Source: a bacterium
GTDB lineage: Bacteria > Spirochaetota > Leptospiria > Leptospirales > Leptonemataceae
Length of the DNA stretch: 64,000 nucleotides
Reading direction: 5' to 3'
NCBI GenBank assembly: GCA_024742665.1
Contig: JANSYA010000001.1
Coordinates: 310,001-374,000 of the forward strand
Shown: positions 40,565 through 49,079 of the stretch, piece after piece
Position numbering within the stretch: position 1 is the stretch's first letter
Layout: every line of letters starts with the position of its first letter
The notes under the pieces: model-generated
The model's database searches: none
The model's input: the letters and a program-made list of their open reading frames with translations, nothing else
Told to the model about the DNA's origin: nothing
Translations under genes and position numbers: made by a program

Positions 40565-41626
40565 TCACGCCTTCGTGGTCCGGCGTTTGCGAACGGCGGC
40601 GGCGAACTCGCGCAAGAGCTGTTCGCTGTTTTCCCAGCCCAGGCACGCGTCGGTAATGCTCTGGCCGTAGTTCAGGTCCTGCCCGGCTTTCACGTCCTGG
40701 CGGCCCTCAACCAGATGGCTTTCGATCATGACGCCGAAGATGCGTTTGTCGCCCCGGGCGATCTGAGCCGCCACGTCGGAGCCCACGTCCACCTGGCGAT
40801 CGTACTTCTTGCGGCTATTGGCGTGGCTGGTATCGATCATAATCCGCGGCGCAAGCCCGGCCTGCTCCATGAGAGCGGCGGTGTCGTCGACGCTCGCGGC
40901 ATTATAGTTGGGCTGCGGTCCTCCGCGGAGAATTATATGACAGTCGGGGTTGCCTTCGGTCTGAAAGATCGCGACGCGGCCTTCGCTGGTGACGCCCAGG
41001 AAGTGGTGCGAGTGGCTGGCGGAGCGGATCGCATCGACGGCGATTTGCACGCCGCCGCCGGTGCCGTTTTTGAATCCGATCGGGCACGAAAGCCCCGAAG
41101 ACATTTCCCGGTGACCCTGGCTTTCGGTCGTGCGCGCGCCGATGGCGCCCCAGCTCACCAGGTCCGCCACGTACTGGGGGCTGATCAGATCGAGAAATTC
41201 GGTGCCGGCGGGCATGCCCTGTTCGCCGAGATCGATCAGCAAACGTCGCGCCAGGCGAATGCCGCTGTGAATTTCGAAGCTGCCGTCCAGATTGGGATCG
41301 TTAACGAGACCCTTCCAGCCGATGACAGTGCGTGGTTTTTCAAAATACACCCGCATTACGATCAAGAGGTCGTCGATCAGCTCGTCGCGTAGCTTCTGGA
41401 GGCGGCCGGCGTACTCGCGGGCGGCGTCCGGGTCGTGGATCGAGCAGGGACCGATCACGACCATCAGACGATCGTCTTCATGCTTCAGTAATTTACTAAT
41501 CGCCTGGCGCGTTTCGAAGACGGTCTTCGCCGCGGTCTCGCTGATCGGCAGTTCGGAGTGAACTTCTTCCGGAGCGGAGACTTCTTTCGTGGATTTAATT
41601 CGCAGATTGTCAGTGGGAAAATTCAT
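40565..41626 (-). CDS. 3-deoxy-7-phosphoheptulonate (DAHP) synthase, class I
   Basis: 353 residues, the AroF/G/H size. It condenses phosphoenolpyruvate and erythrose 4-phosphate, the first step of aromatic amino acid synthesis. Seen: LMVVIGPCSIHDPDAA with the metal Cys, VYFEKPRTVIGWKGLVNDP, GTEFLDLISPQYVADLVSWGAIGARTTESQ, MSSGLSCPIGFKNGT, IMIDTSHANSRK and ESHLVEGRQ. The paralog (which feedback type) cannot be told. No ribosome site is visible before ATG 41626. It is followed by pirin. Confidence 0.95.
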   Translation of the reverse strand: MNFPTDNLRIKSTKEVSAPEEVHSELPISETAAKTVFETRQAISKLLKHEDDRLMVVIGPCSIHDPDAAREYAGRLQKLRDELIDDLLIVMRVYFEKPRTVIGWKGLVNDPNLDGSFEIHSGIRLARRLLIDLGEQGMPAGTEFLDLISPQYVADLVSWGAIGARTTESQGHREMSSGLSCPIGFKNGTGGGVQIAVDAIRSASHSHHFLGVTSEGRVAIFQTEGNPDCHIILRGGPQPNYNAASVDDTAALMEQAGLAPRIMIDTSHANSRKKYDRQVDVGSDVAAQIARGDKRIFGVMIESHLVEGRQDVKAGQDLNYGQSITDACLGWENSEQLLREFAAAVRKRRTTKA

Positions 41627-41760
41627 GGGTTGCTTTTTGTATAGATTTCCCGTGGTTGGCGGAACGGTCTGCGTCGCGGCGGGATCAGGTGCTTGATCCA
41701 GAGGGCCGGGAGATTCGTAAATCTTTTTTGCAAGACCCGGGCGTCGGCCGGGCAGATCGC

Positions 41761-42426
41761 TCAGAGAGCCGGCAGCTCGTCGAACCAGGCTTCGATGACC
41801 TTGTTGATCTCGTCGGCGCTGAGCGGATTCATTCTGCCCGAGGACACGCCCGAAGCGAGCAGAGCTCCGGTCTTTACGTGAGTCAGTTCGCCGGAGAAGA
41901 TGACCTCCGCTTCGGGCCGCGGGATAATCAAGAGCGGCGGCACCAGACAGGCCAGGGCCAGCGGATAGTCCAGGCCGCCCTTCTGACGAATGTTGAGCTG
42001 TCCGGTAAAGACGGCCCCCGCATCCAGCAGTTCGCCCAGGCGGACTGAATTTTTCGTGAGCCCGGATTGCTGGAAGGCCTGCTCCTGTTCGACCTGCTTG
42101 ATTTTGATGCGCTGGATCGGCGCGTAGCCTCGATCGAGAAAATTTCGGTTTACCGAGGCGATCAGGTACTCTGAGAAGCGCTGCTCCAGATTCGCGCTTT
42201 CCAGATCTTCTTCGAAAATGATGGTCGATACCTGCTGCGCGACGCGATCGAAAAGGCTCCCGTCGATCGTATTGTTCACGCGCATTTCCGTAACCGCGAC
42301 GATCTGCGCGGAGGAGAGGAGCGACTCGGGCGCGTGTTTGACTTTCGCGCTGTAACTACAGGCTGCGAAATACGGCAGAAAGGCGCCAATGAAACAATAG
42401 CGCAGAAGGCGACCTGAAATGATCAT
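41761..42426 (-). CDS. CsgG/LpoB-like lipoprotein
   Basis: 221 residues. Signal with lipobox YFAACS (about Cys23). The mature domain follows the CsgG-type pattern: AQIVAVTEMRVNNTIDGSLFDRVAQQVSTIIFEE, SEYLIASVNRNFLDRGYAPIQR, then KNSVRLGELLDAGAVFTGQLNI (gene product dimension where CsgG/LpoB-like proteins have xAxxVGxGxI) and a hydrophobic LALACLVPPLLII stretch. It probably sits in the periplasm or outer membrane. Curli genes and penicillin-binding proteins are not near, so the role is open. Confidence 0.65.
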   Translation of the reverse strand: MIISGRLLRYCFIGAFLPYFAACSYSAKVKHAPESLLSSAQIVAVTEMRVNNTIDGSLFDRVAQQVSTIIFEEDLESANLEQRFSEYLIASVNRNFLDRGYAPIQRIKIKQVEQEQAFQQSGLTKNSVRLGELLDAGAVFTGQLNIRQKGGLDYPLALACLVPPLLIIPRPEAEVIFSGELTHVKTGALLASGVSSGRMNPLSADEINKVIEAWFDELPAL

Positions 42427-42530
42427 ATAGCAAAACTATGTTCGGCACCCCCCGGCGCACTCGAAATTTTTTAGCGCAGACTGCGCGAAAATTAGAATAT
42501 CTCGATTGGATGACGGGTCGCGAGGGTTTT

Positions 42531-42860
42531 TTAAGTCGCCTCTTGCAGCTGGCGCGAGCGCAGAATCAAATACAGGGCGAAGCCGGTGGCGACGCCCGGC
42601 ACCAGACCGATCAACAGCGCGATCCACCCGTGGCGAATCGACAGGCTTTTGCTTTCGTATACCACCCAGATGGCCAGGACCACCCAGCACAGGATCGTAT
42701 CCGAGGAGTAGCCTGATGCGTAGGGATTGACGAAGCCGGCCAGTGCGGCTCCGACGACGTCGCCCGACTCCAAGAGAGGCGGCACTACGACGACGCAAAA
42801 GATAACGGCGAAAGCCAGGCCGACGGCGGCCACTGAGATTCGGAAAACGTTTTCGCTCAT
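42531..42860 (-). CDS. DUF2834-like small membrane protein
   Basis: 109 residues. Three to four membrane helices: VFRISVAAVGLAFAVIFCVVVV, TILCWVVLAIWVVYE and GWIALLIGLVPGVATGFALYLIL. The segment FVNPYASGYSSDTILCWVVLAIWVVYESK matches the DUF2834 pattern (NPxAxGxxxD, IW...E). Function unknown. It stands alone, with its stop 104 bases from the start of the CsgG-like gene on the same strand; a 6-1-6 palindrome GCGCAG-A-CTGCGC (42474-42486) lies between. Confidence 0.7.
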   Translation of the reverse strand: MSENVFRISVAAVGLAFAVIFCVVVVPPLLESGDVVGAALAGFVNPYASGYSSDTILCWVVLAIWVVYESKSLSIRHGWIALLIGLVPGVATGFALYLILRSRQLQEAT

Positions 42861-42972
42861 ATCCGCATGTTTGCATGCGCGGCAGTAGACTGTCAGGTGT
42901 ATTTTCGCAGTGTACGAGCGGACGCCGACTGGCGCCGAAGTTCGTGCCGGCTTTCGATCGCCGCACAGGCCT

Positions 42973-43908
42973 TCAAAAATACGTGCGAATGTCTTCGACC
43001 AACTGAACGGAGGCTTCGATTTCGGCTTTGCGCACGGCTACGCTTTCCACGTTGCAGCCGATCGGCAGATTCTTTTCAGCGGCGTACGCGATGAGCTCCC
43101 GCATCGTTGCGCGACAAAGATCGACGGACTTTTGTAGAATATCGCCGGAGTTTAAGAGATCGTTTTCCAACCAGCGTGGGATATTAATCCCGAGCCACTT
43201 CATGAATTCGAGGGTTTTCGGCGAACCGCAGGGCGTGATCGTAAAGATGATCGGTCGCGGCTTCTGATCTTGTTCGAGGCAGGCGTAATAATAGTCGGAC
43301 AGTAAATTCTTCGAGGCCTCTACGTTATAAACCGCCTGCGATACGAAGAAGCTGCAGCCGTTGGAGATTTTTTGCGCCAGGCGGAGATGTTCGTCTTCGC
43401 GTTTGAGGTGGCGTTCGGGAATAGTTACGCCGCCGAGTATCAGGTCCGGATTGAGCTTGTTTCGCAGGGCGTAGGCCTCGCTCATGCTCAGCTGCGTGCG
43501 TTGTGCCTTCGTGGCGGCGGCGCCGACGAATACGCTGTAGCGATTCGATGTTTGCGAATCGTCTTCGTTTTCAGCCGCCAACCAGCGAGTGAATTCGTCG
43601 CGCGAGTACTTGCCGACGCAGCGATAGACGATTTTCGGCAGCGCGAGTTGCTTGAGATAGTCGCGGCTGTACACGTCCGGATCGACGGTCGCGATAAAGG
43701 GAAAGGGGCGTTCAACAGTCGTGCGCTCCGCTTCGGACTGGATATCGTACAAAACGAGGCCGTCGATGGCAAGGTTTCGCACGCGTGCGATCTGCTTTTC
43801 CGCGATTTCGCGCAGGCGTTCTTCGGATTGACCGGCTTTCGGCGGAGTCAGGCCGTACAGCAGAATGCCGTTCTGTCTGCTGAGAATCTTTTGTTGGAGC
43901 GTCGACAA
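42973..43908 (-). CDS. Methylenetetrahydrofolate reductase-family protein, divergent
   Basis: 311 residues from TTG 43908; there is no in-frame ATG before the conserved part, and the preceding MBOAT stop is 26 bases upstream. The TIM-barrel pattern of MTHFR is seen in GLVLYDIQSEAERT, IPERHLKREDEHLRLAQKISNGCSFFVSQAVYNVE and PIIFTITPCGSPKTLEFMKWLGI. The FEFFPP motif with the catalytic Glu28 of E. coli MetF is here LYGLTPPK (no Glu), and the LRGD motif with Asp120 is VGAAA. So folate reduction as in MetF is doubtful. It may bind FAD and act on another C1 compound or be a regulator. Confidence 0.6.
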   Translation of the reverse strand: MSTLQQKILSRQNGILLYGLTPPKAGQSEERLREIAEKQIARVRNLAIDGLVLYDIQSEAERTTVERPFPFIATVDPDVYSRDYLKQLALPKIVYRCVGKYSRDEFTRWLAAENEDDSQTSNRYSVFVGAAATKAQRTQLSMSEAYALRNKLNPDLILGGVTIPERHLKREDEHLRLAQKISNGCSFFVSQAVYNVEASKNLLSDYYYACLEQDQKPRPIIFTITPCGSPKTLEFMKWLGINIPRWLENDLLNSGDILQKSVDLCRATMRELIAYAAEKNLPIGCNVESVAVRKAEIEASVQLVEDIRTYF

Positions 43909-43934
43909 AAGCTGAATACAAACTGAATTTCGAT

Positions 43935-45491
43935 TTAGAAGACGAAGTAGATGAAGCTGTGGCTGCCGACAGCGACGGCCGGCATGATCAGGCCGGCGAC
44001 GATCGTGCCGAGGGCGAACAGCAGATAAGGATCGTACTTGCGCCAGTCGTCGAAGAGCCCTTCGCGATACTGGACCAGGTGAAAAAATCCCAGAGCGAGA
44101 AACATCGTAAAGATCGGCTCCCAGTTGCTCATGCTGTTGAGCTGCAGAATTTCGTCGCCGAATATCGAATAGGCGAAGGCCGTGTCGCCGCCGCTTGCCA
44201 GAAACTGTGAGGCCGCCGCGCCCGGCCACTGCGTAAAGACTCCCGCGAGATGATCGACCATCATGCGCGCGGATGAATACTGGAATACTTCGCCGGTGAA
44301 GCTGTCTATATAATGCAGCGGCTGCGAGCGAAACATGATCGCGCCCAGACAGAACAGGAAAAACATAAAGGCGACTTTCAGTACGATTAAGACGCGATTC
44401 TTTCGCGGAGTCGTATTGATCCCCAGATCGTCTTCGACGAATCTTTCCACTGCGAGCAGCACGCCCCAGAAGCCGCCCCAGGCCACGTAGGTATAATCGG
44501 CGCCGTGCCACAGGCCGCCCAGAGTAAAAGTAACGGCCAGGTTAAAGTACGTTCGCGCAGTGCCCAGGCGATTGCCGCCCAGGGGGATATAGATATAATC
44601 GCGTAGCCAGGTGGTGAGCGTGATATGCCAGCGCTGCCAGAGTTCGCGAGCGCTGCGGGCGAAGTACGGCGCGCGAAAGTTTTCGGGAATCTGATAGCCC
44701 AGCAGATTGGCGATGCCCCGGGCGATGTCGGTATAGCCGGAGAAGTCGCAGTATACCTGTAAAGAAAAGCAGGCCGCCGCCAGAAAGAGGGACCAGCCGT
44801 CGTACGTATGCGGCGCCGAAAAGACCGGCGCTACGATCACGCCCATCGGGTCGGCGAGCACGACCTTTTTCACCAGGCCGCCCAGAATCAACCAGAGCCC
44901 GTCGTACATGCGGCGACGATCGATGCTCGGATTGTCGAGCTGGCTCATGAAATCGTCGGAGCGCATGATCGGCCCGGCGATCAACTGCGGGAAAAACAAA
45001 ATGAACAGAAAGAAACGCGCGGGACCGTGGTCGCGGTCGATCTTGCCGCGACTAACGTCGACGACGTAGGCTACCAATTGAAAGGTATAGAAGCTGATCG
45101 CCAGTGGTAAAAAGAAGCCGATCGATTCGACTTCCGGCGGCATATTCACGCCGAGATCGATCAATACGTCCCGAAAAAATGTGAAGTACTTGAAGATGCC
45201 GAGATTGAGCAGGTCGAAGACGACGATGAACTTCAGCAGCCGGCCTTTAACTACATCGCTCGACGCGTTTAAGATCAGGCGGGTGAAGGCGTAGTTCACC
45301 GCCACCATAAACAGGAAGTGAGCGGCCCAGCGCAGGCCCCACCAGCCTTCGGATTGCAGGCCCCAGGTGGCGTAGAAAACGATCGAGGCGCAGATCAGGA
45401 AATAGCGCCGGCCGGTGTTATTCGCCAGGTTCCAGTATACGATGTAGACGACGGCGAAGAACGCCAAAAATACGAACGAATTAAAGAGCAT
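43935..45491 (-). CDS. MBOAT-family membrane O-acyltransferase (AlgI/DltB-like)
   Basis: 518 residues with about ten to twelve membrane helices. These enzymes pass acyl groups across the membrane to a sugar polymer. The signature RELWQRWHITLTTWLRDYIYIPLGG and the conserved His motif in TLGGLWHGADYTYVAWGGFWG are both complete. A partner SGNH or DUF1574-type acyltransferase would be expected; the next genes are a divergent MTHFR-family protein (downstream) and a DHH phosphoesterase (upstream, three bases before the start), so the acceptor is unknown. Confidence 0.93.
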   Translation of the reverse strand: MLFNSFVFLAFFAVVYIVYWNLANNTGRRYFLICASIVFYATWGLQSEGWWGLRWAAHFLFMVAVNYAFTRLILNASSDVVKGRLLKFIVVFDLLNLGIFKYFTFFRDVLIDLGVNMPPEVESIGFFLPLAISFYTFQLVAYVVDVSRGKIDRDHGPARFFLFILFFPQLIAGPIMRSDDFMSQLDNPSIDRRRMYDGLWLILGGLVKKVVLADPMGVIVAPVFSAPHTYDGWSLFLAAACFSLQVYCDFSGYTDIARGIANLLGYQIPENFRAPYFARSARELWQRWHITLTTWLRDYIYIPLGGNRLGTARTYFNLAVTFTLGGLWHGADYTYVAWGGFWGVLLAVERFVEDDLGINTTPRKNRVLIVLKVAFMFFLFCLGAIMFRSQPLHYIDSFTGEVFQYSSARMMVDHLAGVFTQWPGAAASQFLASGGDTAFAYSIFGDEILQLNSMSNWEPIFTMFLALGFFHLVQYREGLFDDWRKYDPYLLFALGTIVAGLIMPAVAVGSHSFIYFVF

Positions 45492-45494
45492 GCT

Positions 45495-46511
45495 CTAACT
45501 TTTGTTTTCGCGCGCTTCGCTGCTGGCGCGCACGCATTCCGCCACGAGCGGAATAAATTGTTCGACCGCGGCCTCTAAGTCAAGCGGAATCGTTCCGCCG
45601 CAGGCGTTGCGATGACCGCCGCCGCCGTAGCGGTTGACCGCGGGCAGGAGGTTTACATCGCCTTTCGAGCGCAGCGATACCTTCGTGCGACCGGGTTCGC
45701 GCTCGGTAAATAGCATGCCGGCCAGGATCTCGCCGGGTTCGATGAGTTCGTTGAGGATGCCGTCCAGGTCTTCGAAGTTACACGATACTTCGTCGAGCTG
45801 CCGGCGGCGGATCGCAAACCAGGCCATCTGGCGGTCTTCGTCGACGCGCAGATTTTCATAGAGCTTCGCGCGTCCGAAGAGGCGTTCCGTCGACCAGGTC
45901 GAGAAGAGGCGATCGCCGACCTTCGCTGTATCGACGCCGGCTTCGAGCAGCTTCGCGGCGATCAAGTGCGTGCGGGGTTTCGTTTTCTGATATCTGAAGT
46001 GTCCGGTGTCGGTGACAATGCCGGCGTAAATCGCGGTGGCGACTTCGGCGGTTAAGCCGCCGGCGGCCTGTTCGATCAGATAGTACACCATCTCGGCGGT
46101 CGAGCCCGCGCCGGAATTCAAAAAGTATGTCTGGTAGTCCGAAGCGATGCCGTCGTGGTGATCGATAACGATCAGATTCGACTGGTCTTCTTTGATGTAC
46201 TTGCCCGCGTCCCCGGAGCGTTCCAGGTCCGAGTTGTCGAGCATGACGACGGTGCGGTTTTCGAGTTCGGCCGGCGGAATCGATTCGCCGGCGTGACGCG
46301 CACGTTTCTCGGGATCCAGGAAGCTATAGCGCGGATTGATCGGGTCGTGGTTGTAGATGATGCTGTCTTTGCCGCGCGCGCGCAGCAGCGAATCCAGAGC
46401 GAGCTCCGCGCCCAGTCCGTCCGGGTCCGGACCGCGATGAGTCGTGAGCAGAAATCGATCTTCGCTTAGAAGACGGACCAGCAATTTCGCGTAAAAATTT
46501 CCATCGCTCAC
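45495..46511 (-). CDS. DHH/DHHA1 phosphoesterase (NrnA-like)
   Basis: 338 residues from GTG 46511, which overlaps the stop of the HD-domain gene as GTGA. NrnA-type enzymes degrade nanoRNA/pAp or cyclic-dinucleotide products. DHH motifs: LTTHRGPDPDGLGAELAL (DxDG), VVMLDNSDLER, VIDHHDG with the DHH triad (about residues 103-105), and IYAGIVTDTGHFRYQ. The C-terminal DHHA1 domain has KVSLRSKGDVNLLPAVNRYGGGGHRNACGG, the GGGHxxA(S/C)G loop. The upstream open frame (to 46874) is not coding. It is coupled to the HD gene upstream and followed by MBOAT after three bases. Confidence 0.9.
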   Translation of the reverse strand: MSDGNFYAKLLVRLLSEDRFLLTTHRGPDPDGLGAELALDSLLRARGKDSIIYNHDPINPRYSFLDPEKRARHAGESIPPAELENRTVVMLDNSDLERSGDAGKYIKEDQSNLIVIDHHDGIASDYQTYFLNSGAGSTAEMVYYLIEQAAGGLTAEVATAIYAGIVTDTGHFRYQKTKPRTHLIAAKLLEAGVDTAKVGDRLFSTWSTERLFGRAKLYENLRVDEDRQMAWFAIRRRQLDEVSCNFEDLDGILNELIEPGEILAGMLFTEREPGRTKVSLRSKGDVNLLPAVNRYGGGGHRNACGGTIPLDLEAAVEQFIPLVAECVRASSEARENKS

Positions 46512-47923
46512 GCGGGTGTTCCTGTTTGGTTTAGTACCAGAGCGCGGGCTCTTTCGCGCAGCGGAGCCTCTTCGTTCGGTAGACGATCGGCTTTGACTTC
46601 GTCGAGCAGCTGCTTTAGAATATCGCCCATCTCGGGGCCGGGCGGCAGTCCCAATTCCATCAGGGTGTGGCCGTCGACGACCAGGTCCGGAATCTTCAGC
46701 TCGGCTTCCTGCGCCCGAATGCGCTCCATATGACGGATCAAATCTTTGATCGCCCGGGGCAGCGCGGTTTTTTTTCCGCTGCCTTTGCGATCCGCTAATC
46801 GTAATGTAATCATATCTTCCAGCATGGCCGGAGGAACTTTCTTTACGAAGCGGCGCACGGCGCGGTCGGTCCACTCGCCCGTATAATGAAACATATGATT
46901 GCGCACGAGAAAGCGCACGTGTTTCAAAATATCCGGACCGAAAGCGAAGCGCCGCAGAATGCGTTCGGCGTGGCGCGTGCTGACCATCTCGTGGTTATGG
47001 AAGGTCGCTTCGCCGTTCGGCAGTTCGCGACGGGTATTGACTTTGCCCAGATCGTGAATCAGCGCGGCCAATCGCAGGGGCAAATTCGGGCCGTCGACTG
47101 CGTCGCAGGTGTAAATGCTGTGATAAAAAATATCGTGTTTGTGATAGCGGTTTTGCGCGAGATCGCGGCCCGCCGCGAGCTCCGGCAGGAACCATTCGAG
47201 CATGCCGACTTCGCTCATGACTAAAAACGAAGCGCTGGGCCGCGCGCCGCACATCAGCTTCTTAAACTGACGATGCAAAAATTTCCGGCTCAGCTTTTCG
47301 GCGTCTTCGCGGCGAAAGTCGCGCGCGATTCGTTCTTTTATATCCGCGTTCAGTTCAAAGTCGAGGGAAGCCGGCAGGACCGCCAGGCGTACAATTTCAG
47401 CGGCGGCGAAGACTGTCGGCAGCGGCCGGTCGGGGACCGGATTTAACGCGTGCGCTTCCAGATCGCGCAGGGGTAGATCGGCGTTTTCTTCGCCGTAAAC
47501 AGCGGCCAGGTCCGGATGGGCTTCCCAGCCGCGCCCGGAATTATCTTCGTTGCGAAAGACCAATCGGTCGACGTTGAAAACGATTTCGTTTTTGTCGGGC
47601 GCATCGTCGAGATCGTGCCCGCGAAAGATCAGCAGGTGGAAGCTTTCATCGTAGCCGGGGAGATCCAGGATCAGCTTGATTTCGCGTGCGCCGACTCGCA
47701 GCTTTTGCAGTCGCGGCGCGGTGAAGCGATCCGCGTCGGCGGCCAGCCGATCGAAGTCCGCGGGATCCTGGGTGCAGCGGGCGACAGGCAGCCTGGAACG
47801 AAAGTACTTGAGGCTCGTGCCGCGAATCCAGAGCGGTAAATCGGCCGCACGCAGCCATTCCAGCAGCGCGGCGGGCGGCAGCGTTTGATTTTCCTGTTTT
47901 GACTGTACGCTGACGGCTGACAT
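46508..47923 (-). CDS. HD-domain protein, CCA-adding-enzyme relative with a degenerate nucleotidyltransferase domain
   Basis: 471 residues from ATG 47923. The body is like tRNA CCA-adding/poly(A) polymerases: helical neck (DIKERIARDFRREDAEKLSRKFLHRQFKKLMCG), then an HD phosphohydrolase domain (YHKHDIFYHSIYTCDAVDGP...LRLAALIHDLGKVNTRR...FHNHEMVSTRHAERILRRF) and a C-terminal part ending DLVVDGHTLMELGLPPGPEMGDILKQLL, as in bacterial CCA enzymes. The N-terminal head has lost the GGxxRD and DxD motifs (LWIRGTSLKYFRS, DFDRLAADADR), and the later RRDFT is EIVFNV. So it should lack nucleotide addition but keep HD phosphatase activity. It is translationally coupled to the NrnA-like gene. Confidence 0.75.
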   Translation of the reverse strand: MSAVSVQSKQENQTLPPAALLEWLRAADLPLWIRGTSLKYFRSRLPVARCTQDPADFDRLAADADRFTAPRLQKLRVGAREIKLILDLPGYDESFHLLIFRGHDLDDAPDKNEIVFNVDRLVFRNEDNSGRGWEAHPDLAAVYGEENADLPLRDLEAHALNPVPDRPLPTVFAAAEIVRLAVLPASLDFELNADIKERIARDFRREDAEKLSRKFLHRQFKKLMCGARPSASFLVMSEVGMLEWFLPELAAGRDLAQNRYHKHDIFYHSIYTCDAVDGPNLPLRLAALIHDLGKVNTRRELPNGEATFHNHEMVSTRHAERILRRFAFGPDILKHVRFLVRNHMFHYTGEWTDRAVRRFVKKVPPAMLEDMITLRLADRKGSGKKTALPRAIKDLIRHMERIRAQEAELKIPDLVVDGHTLMELGLPPGPEMGDILKQLLDEVKADRLPNEEAPLRERARALVLNQTGTPA

Positions 47924-47990
47924 GTGTGACAAAGTCTCGCGAAGCGGATTCGAAGGATCGCGCCGGGTAGCGGGCCGCGTCCAATTCGTA

Positions 47991-48038
47991 AGTCGAAAAG
48001 TCGACTCGTAAGAAAATAAAATCCGCCTGACTCAGGCG
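47991..48038. promoter_or_regulatory. Two palindromes in the divergent hpt promoter region
   Basis: AGTCGA-AAAG-TCGACT (47991-48006) and CGCCTGA-C-TCAGGCG (48024-48038), both perfect, lie between the HD gene and hpt starts. The second has a single-base centre, as in repressor sites. Confidence 0.45.
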
Positions 48039-48104
48039 TATACCAAAAAATCCGGCCGTATCGCGCGGGCCCTCGCAGACGGACCGGACTCCGGAGAAAC
48101 TGCC

Positions 48105-48665
48105 GTGCAGCAAGATACCCATCCCCGCCCTGAATTACTCATTTCCGCCGACGCGATCGAGCGTCGGGTGCGGGAAATGGGCGCTCAGATCTCCGCCGAC
48201 TATGCCGGCGAGTCTCTGACATTGATCGGCGCGCTGAAAGGCTGCTATGTTCTGATGGCCGACCTCAGCCGTCGGATCGATCTGCCGCTCTATATCGATT
48301 TTCTGGAGGTTTCGTCGTATGGCGATTCGACCGAGTCCTCCGGCATCGTCAAAATCACGAAGGACTTCAAGCACTCGATCACCGACCAGCACGTCTTATT
48401 AATAGAAGACATTGTCGATACCGGCCTGACTTTGAACTATCTCATGGATCTGCTGGCGACCCGGCGTCCCGCGTCCCTGGCGATCGCCGCTCTGCTGGTG
48501 AAGCCGGAAAAGCAGCAGCTCAAGCATCCCCTTAAATACGCCGGATTTGAGATCGAGGACCGATTTGTGGTCGGGTACGGCATGGATTACCAGGGCTACT
48601 ATCGGAATCTGGATTACGTCGGAGTGATCGACCCAGAAACCCTGGACAATCCTGGCGGATTCTAA
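48105..48665 (+). CDS. hpt: Hypoxanthine phosphoribosyltransferase
   Basis: 186 residues from GTG 48105, with GGAG eight bases upstream. It salvages hypoxanthine (and guanine) with PRPP to give IMP/GMP. Seen: ISADAIERRVREMGAQISADYAG, LIGALKGCYVLMADLSRRI, the PRPP loop LLIEDIVDTGLTLNYL (VLIEDIVDTG), LLVKPEKQQ and the C-terminal VVGYGMDYQGYYRNLDYVGVIDPE, all HPRT hallmarks. It is a single gene with a divergent promoter. Confidence 0.95.
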   Translation: MQQDTHPRPELLISADAIERRVREMGAQISADYAGESLTLIGALKGCYVLMADLSRRIDLPLYIDFLEVSSYGDSTESSGIVKITKDFKHSITDQHVLLIEDIVDTGLTLNYLMDLLATRRPASLAIAALLVKPEKQQLKHPLKYAGFEIEDRFVVGYGMDYQGYYRNLDYVGVIDPETLDNPGGF

Positions 48666-48776
48666 CCCTTTTTTCATAAAAATTCGATTGTTTTTTGTGC
48701 GCCGCCCCAGGCATTGTGCGTCTGATTATAAAAGATACGCCGATGTATTTAACATCCACCGGATAGGAGGAAAGCA

Positions 48777-49046
48777 ATGGCGGACTTAGATATGAGAATT
48801 ATTGGAAAAAGCGCCCGCGACGCCCTGCACATTGGGCTGGGGCTCTACAACGTCGTCCGGGAGCAGATTGGTATGCTCGAAAAGGACGTGACCGACACCT
48901 ACGTGGAGCTGGTCACCCGGGGCGCCGCCGAACAGTCCGGAACGGCTGTTCAACTGCGCGGTCTCCTGGACGAGAGCCTGGAGAAGATCGAACGGATTCG
49001 CGAGCACGAGTCGGAGCAACCGGCCGTCGAGCTGTCCAACGTCTGA
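48777..49046 (+). CDS. Phasin-like small helical protein
   Basis: 89 residues with an excellent ribosome site (AGGAGGAAAGCA). The pattern KSARDALHIGLGLYNVVREQIGMLEKDVTDTYVELVTRGAAEQSG followed by RGLLDESLEKIERIRE is a pair of amphipathic helices like the phasin/poly(hydroxyalkanoate)-granule-associated family. Such proteins coat storage granules or act as small chaperones. No polyhydroxyalkanoate genes are near. Assignment by pattern only. It is followed by the 22-base palindromic repeat. Confidence 0.65.
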   Translation: MADLDMRIIGKSARDALHIGLGLYNVVREQIGMLEKDVTDTYVELVTRGAAEQSGTAVQLRGLLDESLEKIERIREHESEQPAVELSNV

Positions 49047-49079
49047 TCGATTGACGGCCGCCGTTGGACCGCGCCTGCG

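Noticed and set aside
42474..42486. GCGCAG-A-CTGCGC as a terminator for DUF2834
   Set aside because: One-base loop and A-run instead of T-run on the relevant strand; at most an operator-like dyad.
43909..44511. Upstream open frame joined to the MTHFR-family gene (512 residues in total)
   Set aside because: The upstream 200 residues overlap the MBOAT gene in another frame and are Arg-rich with no family pattern; the conserved part starts at TTG 43908.
46512..46874. N-terminal extension of the DHH phosphoesterase
   Set aside because: The region codes for the HD-domain protein in another frame; GTG 46511 with the GTGA overlap is the better start.
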